Position numbers and translations under genes: made by a program | Part shown: positions 23,416 to 36,300 of the stretch, piece by piece | Layout: every line of letters starts with the position of its first letter | Position numbering within the stretch: the stretch's first letter is position 1 | Assembly: GCF_033439725.1 (NCBI RefSeq) | Contig: NW_026944385.1 | Location: 4,187,001 to 4,251,000, forward strand | DNA: 64,000 nucleotides | Origin: Neurospora tetraspora | Taxonomy: Eukaryota; Ascomycota; Sordariomycetes; Sordariales; Sordariaceae | Direction of reading: 5' to 3' | Notes under the pieces: generated by a model | Databases searched by the model: none | Told to the model about the DNA's origin: nothing | The model's input: only the letters and a program-made list of their open reading frames with translations

Positions 23416-25114
23416 TCAGGCGTCCAACGGCTTCTGGGCACGAACTACGCGCCACTTGATATAGCTATGGATCTTGCCCTCCTTGTACTCCCGCCGAATA
23501 GAAGTGGCGTAGTTTGCCATCTCCTTGTCAGTCCACCCCATCACCTGGCTGAGGAAGTAGGTGATGAAGCCCTCAATGTCTTGCGTTAAAAAGACGTAGT
23601 TGAAGAGGCCGATCTGCTTCTCCTTTTCGTCTGTAGGCCAAGGACCGGTCGGAGCCTAAAAGGTTGAAAGTCAGTCTCGGTGGGTCTCGTGCACATACAT
23701 TGTGTTGACACTGCTGTTTGCCCGACAGGCGTGGGTTCTTTGTGGCAAGGACTTCCGCCTGTCCTTCATTCGGCAGATGGATCTCGTAGTCTGGCCAGTC
23801 GTTCTGACTGACCACCTCCTTCAATCCATGGCCACCTTTTCGTCCAGTCTCAACCTTACGGCTTCAACAGATTGGCATGAAACTTACCAGGTAATCCTCG
23901 ATTTGGACGTTGGTAAAGCCCGCTTCCTTGATTCCATTCTCCATAATGCCGGATTTGACCATGTTGAATACACTTCCAGTCTTCCTTTGAACTTCGGTCC
24001 AAATCTTTCCCCATTGATTCACAGCGGATTCCTCGGGCATGGTGCCGTCGAGGCATACCACGTTGACGTCGCATTCGATATGCTCGATCCAACCACCCGG
24101 CTTGGTGCACCTGTACGCTTCCTTGTACAAGGACGCCCAGTCCTTAACTGTACCGAAGAGCCACCGAATATGGATGTAGTCAAAGAAATCAGGCTGATAT
24201 GTCCATTCCCTAGTCGCATCGTCGATATTGAAGCTGAGGTTAGGGGGTACCCAGCTCGGCTGAATGGGCGAGATATCGGTACCGATTACACGACAGTTGG
24301 GAAATTCATCTGCGAAATCACTGTAAGTGCGAGGGAGGGGGATTGTTAGTCATCCAAGGCGAAAATTTAAGAGTCCAGAACTTGGTCTTACATTGCCCAA
24401 AGCCCTGTATGTAAATCTCAGTTAGCAAACGTTCCAGAACCGCAGATGTCGTTTTACACAGCCCGTGCAGGATAGTCTTCAGGGGGAACGTTACGGGGAG
24501 GGGAAGAATGCGATTTGAGCCCTGACGAGTAGATGGAGGCGCTTACCGGTGCCGGTGCCGACATCCAGGGCATTCTCGATGTTCTTGGAGAGCGGGGCTG
24601 TATATAATTTCTCATCTAACAATAGCGTCATGACGTGGTGGAAGATATCCAAGACGTCATTCGCTTTCTCGTCATTTGGACCCCTAGATCAGAGGGCTGC
24701 GATTAGCTTCAATTCTCCATATTATCCCTGACCAAACTATTGCCAAGACCGACATACCAATACTCTGAATCAGTCACAGAGTCGCTATGATATGTCCTGC
24801 CACTGATCGTACGGTATTGCAAGATACTAGAAGAGATCGAGGCCGATGAGCTCTCAACATCACTACCTAGAGTGGAGTCGTTGTCGTCAGGTATCTCCTG
24901 TACCGTAAAGATTAATGTCAGCAACAAGACATCGAAAACCATATACATGCGGGCTCGTGTCGCTATGGGAGTTACAGACCAGCTCGCCCCAATGCGCGCC
25001 AGACAACAGGTCGGTCGGCTCGTCAGATTGGGCCGGCGCCGGCGATGCAGCACCGGGTGTGGGCGACTTCGCCTCAGGTACAGGTGACTGTGCCTTCTCT
25101 GCGGGAGAACGCAT
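23416..25114 (-). CDS. LaeA-like SAM-dependent methyltransferase, copy 2
   Basis: Exons in transcript order: 24980-25114, 24758-24897, 24547-24683, 24392-24404, 23888-24320, 23416-23655; 1098 nt, 365 residues. The fourth exon is only 13 nt and completes SAM motif [18 protein letters not shown]. Downstream are [29 protein letters not shown] and [26 protein letters not shown] cut by no intron. Compared with copy 1 it has two extra introns: one directly after the microexon, and one of 232 bp in the VQIEDYL/APTGPWP region. The C-terminus, VVRAQKPLDA, closely matches that of copy 1 ([11 protein letters not shown]). The N-terminus is again an SP/PA-rich disordered segment. The first donor (CTG/GTCTGT) is weak but mirrors copy 1 in position and phase. 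Substrate unknown. Confidence 0.9.
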
Positions 25115-25622
25115 GACGGGAAAATGCGTTGGCTTTCGAACTCAGATGGTGTAGGTAACGGAGGAAGTTGGTCGGGTTCGGTACTTTTTGCTTTCAAGTG
25201 GCAGCGGTCCAGTATATATGATATTTCGACACCAATTACCCCTCCTGCCCTCCTATATTTCTTTTTTAGGAGCGGCCAAGCTTGGAAGGCAACATCGATC
25301 CCTTCCTTTGGGTTGTCGGCCATTGAGCTTCCCCTTGGGATTCGTCGCGTCGGTATCTTTCTGGCTAACGGTGATTGCCTCAAATCAAGCAGTTACAGCA
25401 TGGTCTTGATGTTAGTCTCTCGAAGTAGCTTGAGGTACAAAAACAGTGGGTTTGGATTGCATGAATTACCATTGGCTGAAATCCTGACGTACACAGGCTG
25501 GACAACAATAGTTCCTGCGACCTGTCATCAGTCCGAGCCAGATTCAAACCGTATTGGGCAGACCTGATCCGTCAAGAAGAAAGTGACACAAAGAGGACTG
25601 TTCCCGGCCGGTCAGTGTTTGC
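25115..25622. other. Intergenic region between nitrate reductase 3' end and methyltransferase copy 2
   Basis: About 0.5 kb. It carries the nitrate reductase 3' UTR and the methyltransferase promoter. No gene seen. Confidence 0.5.
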
Positions 25623-28600
25623 TTAGAACCCAAAAAGGCTTTGGTCTTCAATATATCCCCATCCTACAAGTAGTTAGCGGAAAGCTTGACGGGGCCGCAA
25701 AAGCAGAACGTGACAGTGCCGCAATGGAGAACATGACGGAACACCGAGCCACAACGGGTTTTCAAGCAATGTAAATGGCCTCGGAGACATACCTATCAAC
25801 GCCGGCAGCACAACCCCCTGAATCAACCCCGGCGGCCCACACAGCAGTGCTACGTTGTCACGCGCTGGTTTGAACAGGCTTCGCTTGAGCATCCCCGCAT
25901 CAACTTTTCCCCTCTCACCCTCCCAGCTTTCCCCAGCTTGGCTCAAGACATGGCAAATCTTCATCTGCCCACCGCTCTTCTTCTCGAGGTTGTCCAGTTC
26001 CTGTTTTAGGAGGATGTCTTGTTCTGTTCTGTTTGCGTCGACAACCCTGATCTCAGTCCGGTCACCCGGTGTCATGAGAATTCTGGCCATCAATGCGTAG
26101 CCAGGCGTAATACCGCTCCCGCCCAGCACGAGAGACACGCGAGAAAAGTGTCGGTCGCGGCCCTCGATGGAGAAGTGGCCGTTTCCGTGGTAGATGATGT
26201 CACCTGTTGGCCCACGGATCTCAACTTCAGAGCCGAGGGGAAGGCAGTCAAGGATATTGGATAGTGCGCCGCCTGGTTGCGAGGGGGAAGGGAAATAGGT
26301 CTTTACCGTCAAGTCAAATGTTCCAGACTGGCCGTCCATTAGAGAACAGTTGGTTGCTTCTTCCGTGACCTCGGATTGTCGAGAAGCGCGCTGCTTGTCT
26401 TGATGGCGATGGGCGCCGGTGTGTACATGATGCTTCGGGGGCTTGTGATCGTGTTTTTCCGAAAATTCGTCACCATGACCCTGACTGTCTTGGGCTGGTA
26501 GGAGTGGTCGAGTGGGAGTGTATTGCCGGATAAGCATCTTGTCTCGGAGGTGGAAGCCTATCTGGAGGTGCTGGCAGGTACCCAGGCCGAGAACAGCCTT
26601 TCCTTCGGGAAGCCGGAAGGTATATGTGTTTGTATCGGGTGAGACTTGCCGTCTGTTGATGAGCTTGACGGGAACCCAGCGTCGTCTTTGAAGGGCAAGA
26701 TTTTTCTGGTCTTGGGATTGCTCTGCTTCCTCCTTTGCTGCTGCTTCCGCGCTCTCTCTGATGAACTTGGCGGTCTTGTCGGTAACGCGGCCGAGGATGC
26801 ATTCTGCGGATCACGATTATGGTCAGTTCATACTCCTAACAAGATATCAGTTCGATCACGTAAGTGGCCAAAGAACATACCATGTAGCTTCTTCCAAGCA
26901 AGGTCATCGTGGATGCTGACGAACTCGTTCGTGGTCTCTTGGTGACACTTGCCTGCATGCGCTAAGATGGCGGCTCTACCACCAGGATGCCAGTTCAGAA
27001 CGCTAGTAGCGTCGTACACCTTGTTGTCGATGACTAGCCAGCAGTCTTCATACTTGTTGTGTTTCTCAATCTCCCCACGGGTAAACTGCTTTTCCGGTGC
27101 GCCTCCCTGATGCTTGGCCTCTTGCATTAGCACTTCCATCGACGGCTTCATCCACCCACCAGCGGTAGGGCCAGCCTCGGTCGGATGACGGAAAGAAATA
27201 GCGGGCCCTTGACCAACGGACGTGATGATTTCGGGCTTGACAATGTACCAGGAATTATTCATCATGCCCAGGAGATTCCATGTTGGCTTCTCTGGCTGTG
27301 TCGTTTTGGACGCGTTGAAGGCGCGGACTGTGATGCTCTTGGCTCGGACGAGATGTGAGATGTCGACGTCGAGGTGCCAGTGGATCCAAGCCCAGAACTT
27401 GTTTCCATGTCGAAGGGGTGAATTGGGAAATTCGCGAGTGGCGTGTAGCCAGTTCTCACCACCGTCGAGGGAGACTTCGACTCTCTGCACCTCGCGGCCA
27501 CCGCCATCGTATGCAAATCCAGCGATACGGTAACTCTTGCCACTCTTAATATCGCTCAGAGCTAGGGTCTCCCCCTGGGCAGGCTTGGCGATGACCGAGT
27601 TGAGGTTGTTTTCATAACAGGCGGTGCTGGGATTGTGAAACAGGGCCTCTGCAAACCTACCATCCTTCTCGGTGACGAAGGAGGGCATAAGCCTATTGTC
27701 CCAAGTATGGTAGTAGCTCTTGTTTTCCTCGGAGGAAATCCATACTCGACGAAGCCACTTGACACATCGTCCACCGATGTAGCCCGGGATCATGACTCGG
27801 ACGGGGTATCCGTAGTCGGCAGGAAGAGGAAGATCGTTCATCTCCATGGCGAGAATCACGTCGTTGGCGGGATCCATGACGTAGTCGAACGGGATGGAGG
27901 TCTCGTAGGGGCCCTCGCTCGGCATATCTGCACCGGCAAAGTTGACCCAGTGTCTCATGCCCCTTGTCTTGAGGTTCTTTCTCCTGGCAAAGGCCTTGGG
28001 CACCCCGGCGGATATCAAGACATCGCGGAGGAGGGGTCCCTTCCAGTACGCCGTGCCCACTGTCGCAGCGCCGTTATTCAAGCCCTTGCTCTTGCGAATC
28101 AGGTTCAGCTCCTTGCGTCTATTGCCAGTGCAGGCCATGGTGATGGGGATGTTGATGACGGACTCGCGGTAGCGGTTCTTGAGCTCGTTCATGCTCAGCG
28201 AGAGCTTTCTGCCGCCATATTCGATGTCGAGCTTGTGGAACTCCCACATCAGGCGCGGGACGGGGCCGTGGTTGCGTACGTAGTGCAGCTCGTTGGGGGT
28301 GATCAGGCCGCCGTCAAACAGGCGGGAGAGGGGGGGTTCGGCGTTCATGGGGTGCTTGCCGCCGATGCGGATGAGATCGGGACATCGTGGGAGCCAGTTG
28401 TCGGGGGTATACTGGTCTTGCTCGTCGATGGCGATGGAGGAGCGGTTGTGGGTTTGGGGAGACTTGCCCTTGCCATCGTTCTGCTTCAATTGGGAAACGA
28501 CGTCTTTCTCGTGCTCGAGGCTGTGGAGGAGAGAGAGTTCCTGCGGGGTAAAGTGGACGTTGGGGCTGCCAGTTTGTTCCTTCCCACCCTCATGCCCGCG

Positions 28601-29215
28601 CTCTTTCCCTCTGGACTCGGAGGTGGCCCGGTCGATATGGCGTGCTTCCTGGTGTTTCTCCTTCAGGTTGTTATCGGCTCTCCACTCAAACTCGGGCATG
28701 CTTTCCCGCAACACCGCCTGACCTGCCTGAGGGCACTTTCCTCCGCCTGTCTCCCGCTTGTCCTGCTGCTTGGTCTTGGTCTTGGCCAGATCCTGCTCCT
28801 GCTTCTGGTGTTGCTGCATGTTTGCAGGCCACTGTTCTTTGTTCTTGACCCAATCCTCGGTCGTGTTCAACACATATCGCCAACCCAGCGGCCTCTCCTC
28901 GGGATACTTGATGTGGAAGTCTCGCTGGGACTGGATGATATCGCGAAAGTTGACCAATTCGCCCATGTCGACCTTGCTCCTCATTTCCTCCAGCTGTTTC
29001 CGGGCCTCCTCGATCTCTTCAGCATATTCTTCGCGTGGGTGCGTGAGTCCCGGACGCCGGTCATCTCGATTGACGAATCCAATCCGGTGCGAATGGTTGG
29101 CCTCCCAATCCGGTTCGCGATTCACTTCTTCCACGCTGGAACCAGGACGGTCCTGTACCCTCACCTCCCATGGGGTGGAATGGGACATGGTCGGCTTCTC
29201 GCTTTCGGTCGCCAT
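25623..29215 (-). CDS. niaD: Nitrate reductase (NADPH), assimilatory
   Basis: Exons: 26881-29215, 25793-26803, 25623-25663; 3387 nt, 1128 residues. Introns of 77 and 129 bp are GT-AG. The enzyme reduces nitrate to nitrite in the cytosol with NADPH, the first step of nitrate assimilation. Domains in order: N-terminal acidic leader; molybdopterin domain with the cysteine in [11 protein letters not shown] and [17 protein letters not shown]; dimerisation domain; cytochrome b5 (about 700-775) with haem histidines in NWHPGG and VSIHDD; FAD domain with [13 protein letters not shown]-binding end with [12 protein letters not shown] and CGPPGLIQG, closing IEDQSLFGF. It is longer than the usual 870-980 residues because of a Gln/Lys/Glu-rich linker (about 130-240) and a His-rich insert of about 50 residues (about 885-935) in the FAD domain. 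The symbol is the common one; Neurospora uses nit-3. Confidence 0.96.
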
Positions 29216-29819
29216 GGTGCTGGAGTTCGCGCAATACTCGATACGCGTTTATGAGAGTTCCCGTCACGGTTACCTACCTTTCCATCAAAGGGACACGGGC
29301 TGATGAGAAGGAACATCATCAACACATCTCATGAAGCTGTCTGCGATGCCGCATCTTGACTCCTCTGTCACCTCGACGTCACCTGCGCGTCAGACAGTCC
29401 ACCATCGTCAGATCTCACCGTCGTTTGTGCTTTGCATCTGCGCAGCATATTTCGCGAATAAAGACCAGACCATACTGCTCTCCCAATTTTGGACGTGACT
29501 GGTACATATTTGGTGTGATTTGATACCTCTACCGTTGGGGTTTACGAACTTTAGAGCGTCAATTGTCAGGGTGCGTGGTCGCGTCGAGGTAAGGACAGCT
29601 TATGATATGCACTTATCTGAATTTGGTGCTAATTACAGCTTGTGGTGTTAGACAAGTAACAGGCCTCCCTGTCCCTGCGCGACACCCCCGCCTACCGTAA
29701 CCGAGTCGCCAAGTGGAGCTGTCGCAGGTGAGGCTCACGATATGTGTCAGATGTGACCGTGCAGAATTGATTGATTGAAGAGTGTGTGTGACTGACTCGA
29801 GCCGTGTGCAATAGAGGGT
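29216..29819. promoter_or_regulatory. Nitrate reductase upstream region
   Basis: About 600 bp of normal-composition DNA between the nitrate reductase ATG and the edge of the RIP-degraded block. It carries the paired GATA motifs listed separately and no visible gene. Confidence 0.55.
29604..29617. promoter_or_regulatory. Inverted pair of GATA motifs
   Basis: GATA at 29604-29607 and TATC at 29614-29617 lie about 390 bp upstream of the nitrate reductase start. Nitrogen-regulated fungal genes are activated by GATA factors (AreA/NIT2) that favour closely spaced pairs. The motif is short and could occur by chance. Confidence 0.4.
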
Positions 29820-30042
29820 ATAGGGGGTGCTAGGGTAACCTAGATATGCCCAAAAATCAGGTAATATTAGGGGGCTAGGCAGCTAACCTATATAGAATTT
29901 AACAAGAATCCTAGACATCTACCCTCTATTCTAATATACCCTTTTATTTATAGACCTTCTTAAAATAGGGTAAAAGTAAAGCTATTTATAGAGTATTTCT
30001 TTTAGTACGTCGATTTTTCTAGTTAAATTGTAAATATCTTCT
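29820..30042 (-). mobile_element. Detached end of the Copia relic (probable LTR part)
   Basis: A RIP-degraded segment left of the Gypsy insertion. Because the Gypsy target duplication is exact, it was once joined directly to 40221 onward. On the minus strand it has TATA-like A/T runs and ends near a CA dinucleotide, which fits the distal part of an LTR. No matching second LTR was found at the right border, so the assignment is tentative. Confidence 0.4.
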
Positions 30043-30353
30043 TGTAAGGTCATAGTACGATAGGGTGAGAATACGTTCAGCATACGATAGTAGGTCTATT
30101 CTAAAAGGTAAATTTTAGCCTGGCTAGTAGAGAATGTCCGGCCAGGCTATAAGGGTTTTTATTTTATACGCGAACCCGTGGTAGGCCCAGGATCCGGCGC
30201 CTAGCCTCTGACCGTACGCTTCTATTATTATTACACCTATTCTATTACTTATTATAACGGCCCCTTCGTCCTACTTTATTACTCTTATTGGTTCGTTATA
30301 ACGTTCCACTCTGCGGGCTTAGTTTTTAGGCCCTTTAATATAATAACTTTATA
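30043..30353 (-). repeat. Left LTR of the Gypsy fossil (3' LTR in element orientation)
   Basis: About 311 bp, aligned end to end with 39911-40220. The strongest shared stretches are around TTATTGGTTCGTTATAACGT and ATTATAACGGCC. Confidence 0.9.
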
Positions 30354-33300
30354 ATTATCCCTCCTTCTAATAGCTATAGTCCTTTGTAATTTGGCCGTAC
30401 TTCCCGGCTTCGAAGTATAGCCTAAATTTTAATTTGTTACACTTTAACGCAATATAAGTAAATCCTTCGTTAGCGACCCTTCGCCTTTATTCGTTATTTT
30501 ATAAATACGTTTATTATATTACGTTATTCTCCTCTAGCAACGCCTAGCCTTCTAAACGCTTACCCGCTATAGTTATTTACGCTAGAAAGTAATTATTTAC
30601 TACTCGTTTTTTCCTTTTCTAAAATTAGAGAATTCTTTCCTCTCCTTTACTTTTTTCTTTCCTTTAATAATGATATTATAATTATAATTAATATAAATTA
30701 ATTTATTCCCGTATAAGAGCGCTAATTTAATGGCGATCTTACGGCGCCTTTTAATACCGAATTTCCTAAGATTACTGGCTTCCTAATTATTTAAACCGAA
30801 TATATTCTTCGTCGGTACTTTTATAATCCTACTAAGGGTTTTCTATTTATTTAGTATTTCATAAATATTTTTTTACTAGATCCTTTAATTTATTGGCGAT
30901 ACGTTAGCGTTAATTTACTTTTTAGGACGGCGAAAATATCCTTTATAATTAATATTCGGTAATTATTTACTTTAATTTATTATTCCTTTACTATTACTAA
31001 ATTGAGGATTCTAGTAATAATTATATACGTTATTAGATATAAAAATAAATTTATTACCTTATAAATTATTCTTTCTTTATTTTTAATTTATTTTATCAGT
31101 TAACCTTCGGTAATTTAAATCCCTTACAAATATTATATTTTAGGTATTTTAAAATATATTTAGCTTTATATAGGTACCGATGCCGGCGATTTTTCAGTTA
31201 AGACTGGTATTAATAATTATATCAGTTTTAATATTTTTAAAGTGAAGCATTTAGTATTAGCGTTTTGTAATCGATTAGAAAAACTTTTTAAGGAATATAC
31301 CTCCGTTTAGGGTAAGAATATTATTATTAGTTAAATTGTAGAGGAGGTCTATAATTTCCATCGTTTAACCACTATAATTATTAATTATTTTTATTTTAAT
31401 TTAAATCCCGGAGTTAATTTCAACCCCGGTTAATATATTAATACTGTAATTTAAACCGCTGGTTATTTCCTTATTATTGAATAGGCTTTAAATATCTTGA
31501 TCGCTATTATAATAGTATTAAATTAATTTATTATTTAATATATTTACGAATTTACGGATTATTAGTATAAATTTTGGAAAAGGTCGTAGAAGTTTATTAG
31601 CGGCCCCTTTCCGGCTTATATACTTACCTCAATTATTGTTTATTAGAATTTAAAGAATAGTATCGAATTCCGTTACCCTTAATTTAATTTACGCGTTAAT
31701 ACAAATTTTTATATCGTCCGTCCTATACTATTTTTTAATATATTTATTTACTTAGTTTCAATACTTATTTTTATATTTTTAATAATAAAGGTAACGATAA
31801 CGGTTATTAATCGTTAATAATTCGCCTTAACGATCCTTTACTTTTTTTAATCTATTATGCGGAAAATTATTTTTAATTTATTTTATTTATTCCCTATATA
31901 ATTAGTAACGAATTTATTCGTTTCTATTTTTAATAAATTTACAATAACGTTACTATTTTAGAAATTTTTAATTTTAATTATAAAAAATTTATAGAGGATA
32001 TAAATATTAATAAACCTTGCCCCTTTATGGACGAGGACAAATCCGATAGCGAAGCAAAATTTTTTATCAACGGAAATTCAGCGGTCGGTCTTATTTTCGA
32101 AGATAGCGAATTTGACTATTCTTTTAAATTTTTCGAACGTTCTAATTCCTCTAATTCTTTTAATTCCAAACCGTCTTCTCATTCTAAGTTATGTTCTAAT
32201 TCCAACAATAATTCCAATAGTTCTACAGATTATATAGAATTAAATATCCTCTTTTTCAACAGTATTTAAAAGACCGAATTCTCCCGTCGTTTTTTTTCGA
32301 AATTTTCTTCTACTTTTTTCAATAAGCATAATACTACGCCGACCCTTAATTATAATTTTCCTTCTATTTAAAAAGGTAATAAAATTCCTATTAATAGCGA
32401 CTTTACGTCTTTATATTATATAGGTAATATACCTTAGCTTCCTATTAATATATCCTTCAGTAGTAATAGTAACCAGCATTTTTATTATTAAAATTTTTTA
32501 AGTAACGTTCCTATTATTTCTACGCTTTTATATTAATAAATTAATACTTTTAAATTACCCTTCGGTTAATTAGTTTTAAATCTTTTTTTTTTAAATTAGG
32601 CCCTTCTTACTTTAGAAATCCCTTTAATTTTAAAAATCAAGAAGTCTTTATTTCTATTTATAGAAATTTATAATTTTATTTAGAAAGAAGCGGTTTTTCG
32701 CCCAGTAAATAGCGTAGTCCCGTCGTTTTAAATTCTTTTATCGACTATCCTTTTAATTGCATCCTTTTTCCTTTTATAGAATTTTAAAAATAGATTTTAC
32801 CCTTAAAATAGAGCAAGGATATAAATTTTACTAATATAACGTTGGGGGTTTTTACGGTAATTACTTTTACGTTTTATATAATCGTTTCCCTTTCAATAAT
32901 CCTTAATTTTTTAATACCCTTTTTTAAGAATTTAGCTTATTCAATTATTTATATAAATTATTTCGTATGAGAAATCCCTTAATTTTAACTTTCGTAGTTC
33001 GAATTTATAATTCTTTATTTAAAATCGGGCCTTTTATTACTTTTTAATTATAATTATACTTTTTATTCCGACGATTTTACCCCTAATTAAACCTATTATA
33101 AAAGTCTATCCCGTCGTTCAAGAAGTATTTCCTTCGGAGGCGGTTCGTTAATTTATAGAGAGTTTACCTACTACGGCACTCCGTCGCTCCTTTTTTACCG
33201 ATTTTAAAGAGTTTGAAATTATAAGTTATATTTATATTCTTTAAGATTAATTTATTATATTTATTAAAAATAATAATTGTTTTAATATTTTATTCAGAAA

Positions 33301-36300
33301 TTTTTAATATTTTTTAACAGCTCCTATTGGCGTCAAATTGGAGAATCTTAAAATTTTATATAGAAAGCCCTCTTCGGCCTATATTAAATTAGTAGTTTCC
33401 TTAATTTATAAGTTTATTAATACCTTTCTATTAATTTCCTTTATTTTTTCCGAGCCTTATTTGCTTACTATTTTCCGCTATAATTTTCCTAACCGAATTA
33501 GTAATTTTACTTTTATTGGCCGTCGTCCTACTATTATTAAGAAAAGTAAAAGTAAGGAGGTCCTTATTAGTTAGCGTTCTATTATTATTAAAAAAAATGA
33601 AGGTAAGGAAATATTCTTTTTATCTATTAAATTTAAAGCCCTTACGGTTTCGGCCTTTTTTAAAATTTATTATTACCCGCGTACTAGCGAATCGGCGGTC
33701 GCCCTCCGTAAAGTTTTTATAAATATTCGCTTTGAACTTACTATATTAACCGCTTATATTAACTATATTATAAGTATTTTAATTCCTAAGCTTACCCCTC
33801 CGGCGGCTTATTAGCATTCCCTTTATAAATATAATATTTCGGGTTAAATAATTATAAGTAATCCTTTTAAAAAATATAAATAGGGGTTGGGTTTCTTGGG
33901 ATAAATTTATTTAATTATATTTTATATTTAAATATATTCCTTCGTTAATTACCAACTTTTCAAATTTCCTCTTTAGTAATCCTTTAATTTCCTATTTTAA
34001 TTTGTATATAAATTACCGGTCTATTACAATTATTACAGATTTTTAATATCGTTCAGGAAGTAATTTTCTTTTTAGAGTAATTAAATTTATTTTTTATATT
34101 ACTAATTTAATTATCCTATTTCTTATAATACTTCTATTTAATTTTTTAATATTTAGAAAATATTTTTTACGCGTTAGAAAAGTACTTTTCCGGTTCCTAA
34201 ATATTATATTCGACGGGCTAACCTACTTATTTAATTATAAAATTTTATTCTATCCCGTTCTTTTTATAATTAATTACTTTTTTTACCTTTTATTTTTTTT
34301 ATTTTTGCACTAATTCTAATAATAATATATTTTCGGTACCTTTATTCCCTATTTTCTAAAATTCTAGTAAATTTATAGAAAAAACATCGTATATCCAATA
34401 GTATTATATTGGTAAAAAGATTTAATATACTTCTAACCTAATCTTCTATTTAATTTTTACTTTAATCAATATAGGGGCTAATTTATAACTTTAAATCGAA
34501 AGTTCTTTATAAATAATCCTATTAAATTTCTAAATTAGAATTTTAGTAGCGTATATTATTTATTACACCCCATTCATTAAATTTAGACGGCTTATCCTTA
34601 ATAGTATTTTATAGCTTTACATATTTATTTTATCTTTTAAAACTTTTCTTTCATTCCCTAAATTTATAGTTCGTTTCGGCCTTCTATATATTTTATTATA
34701 CGTAGGTAGTATTTATAGAGGGTTTCGAACGGCGAAACCCCAATAATCGAATATACCAAATTATTATAGGCGAATTCGGCCTCTTATAATTAACAATGTT
34801 ATAGTAACGGATTTTCTTCTAAAGCGTTAATACGAAGGAATTTTTCTAAAGTTTAATAAAAGCGTTCGGTTTAACTATTTATTTACAAATAGAAGGCGGT
34901 AGATAGTTAATATAAAATATTCTGGGTCTTAATAAAAAGATTTAAAATTTATCAATAAATAATTTATTTTATTTACTAATAATTCTTAGGGGGGAACCGA
35001 AATAATATTTGATATACTTATATAGGAAGTTAATTATTATTATTATATTTAAGGTTTTAATTATTAGAATAAAGAATGCTATTTTTATAAATTAATTAAT
35101 AATTATAAGGATAGTATTATATATTTTACTATTAATTTTTTAATTCGGTGGTAGGTTAGTAATAAAATTAATATTAATTTTTTAAAAAAATTATTCGGGT
35201 AGTAATAAGAATTGGAAGTCTCTATAAAGTTTATACTTTGGATGTTAAAAACCCTAGTATAATTTATATTAAGTAATATATTTACTTACGTCCTTTATAA
35301 AGTTTTTTTTAATAGAATTTCTTTTTAATAAGTTTTAAAGTTTTAGGAATACTTATATAACCGGCCCTTAAATTAATATAATAAATACATAAAACTTCTT
35401 TATATAATAATCCTTTATTAAAGATTATTAATTATTCTTTAAAATAAAGAACCCCTTAATTATTTAATTTATACCCTTTAATTATCGAACTTTTAATTCG
35501 TATAGTCGCCGATAAATCAGTAACATTAAGGTCCCTAAATTAGAATTCTTTTATTATAGTATAAAATTTTTAATTTACTTATAACGTAAGGGGTAATTCT
35601 TTATATGTTAATTTATAAGTAACCTTCTTTAAGATAATTTAGAAAAAAAGATTATTCTTAAGGTTTAACGGAGTTACTTTTAACCTCCGTCCTATCGCCA
35701 ATTTAATAATTCTCCTAATTTATTTAACGAATATATATATTACCTTTTTTTCATTATATTAATACTTTATTTTAGAAATAAATCATTTTTAAAAGGATAT
35801 TAATAATTATTGAATTAAACCGAATTCTTTTTAGAAAATAAGTAGGATATACACCGTATTCTATTTTCCCTTTTATATAATTAAATTTTTTAAATAGTTT
35901 ATCCGTAGGGTTCGTAGCGCCTAATTAATATTTTATATCGAAGTCGAATTACAATTATTAATATACTTATTACACAAATTTTCTTTAGAAATCTTTCGTT
36001 AGGGATTTTATAATACCCGTTAAAATTTAATAGTCCGTAAATATTAAAAAACTTTTAAAGAATCTTTTTAAATAATAGTTTTAACATTCTAAATTAACTA
36101 TTATAATAAAAAATTCTTATTACCCTATATATTAGCGTTATTCGGTATTCGTTAGCTTTTTCGAAAAAAGAAACTATTAGGTACTATTAATCGTTAATTT
36201 TTTAAAATAGAATACTCGAAATAATTTTAATAGAAGCGTCTATTTCTATCTTTATTTCTTAAGAATAGTCTAAATATTAGAATATAAGCGCTAATACAAA

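Noticed and set aside
27635-29254. 539-codon open frame on the plus strand
   Set aside because: It is antisense to the nitrate reductase gene and arises from GC-rich third positions; its composition (Val/Leu/Gly-rich) is not protein-like.
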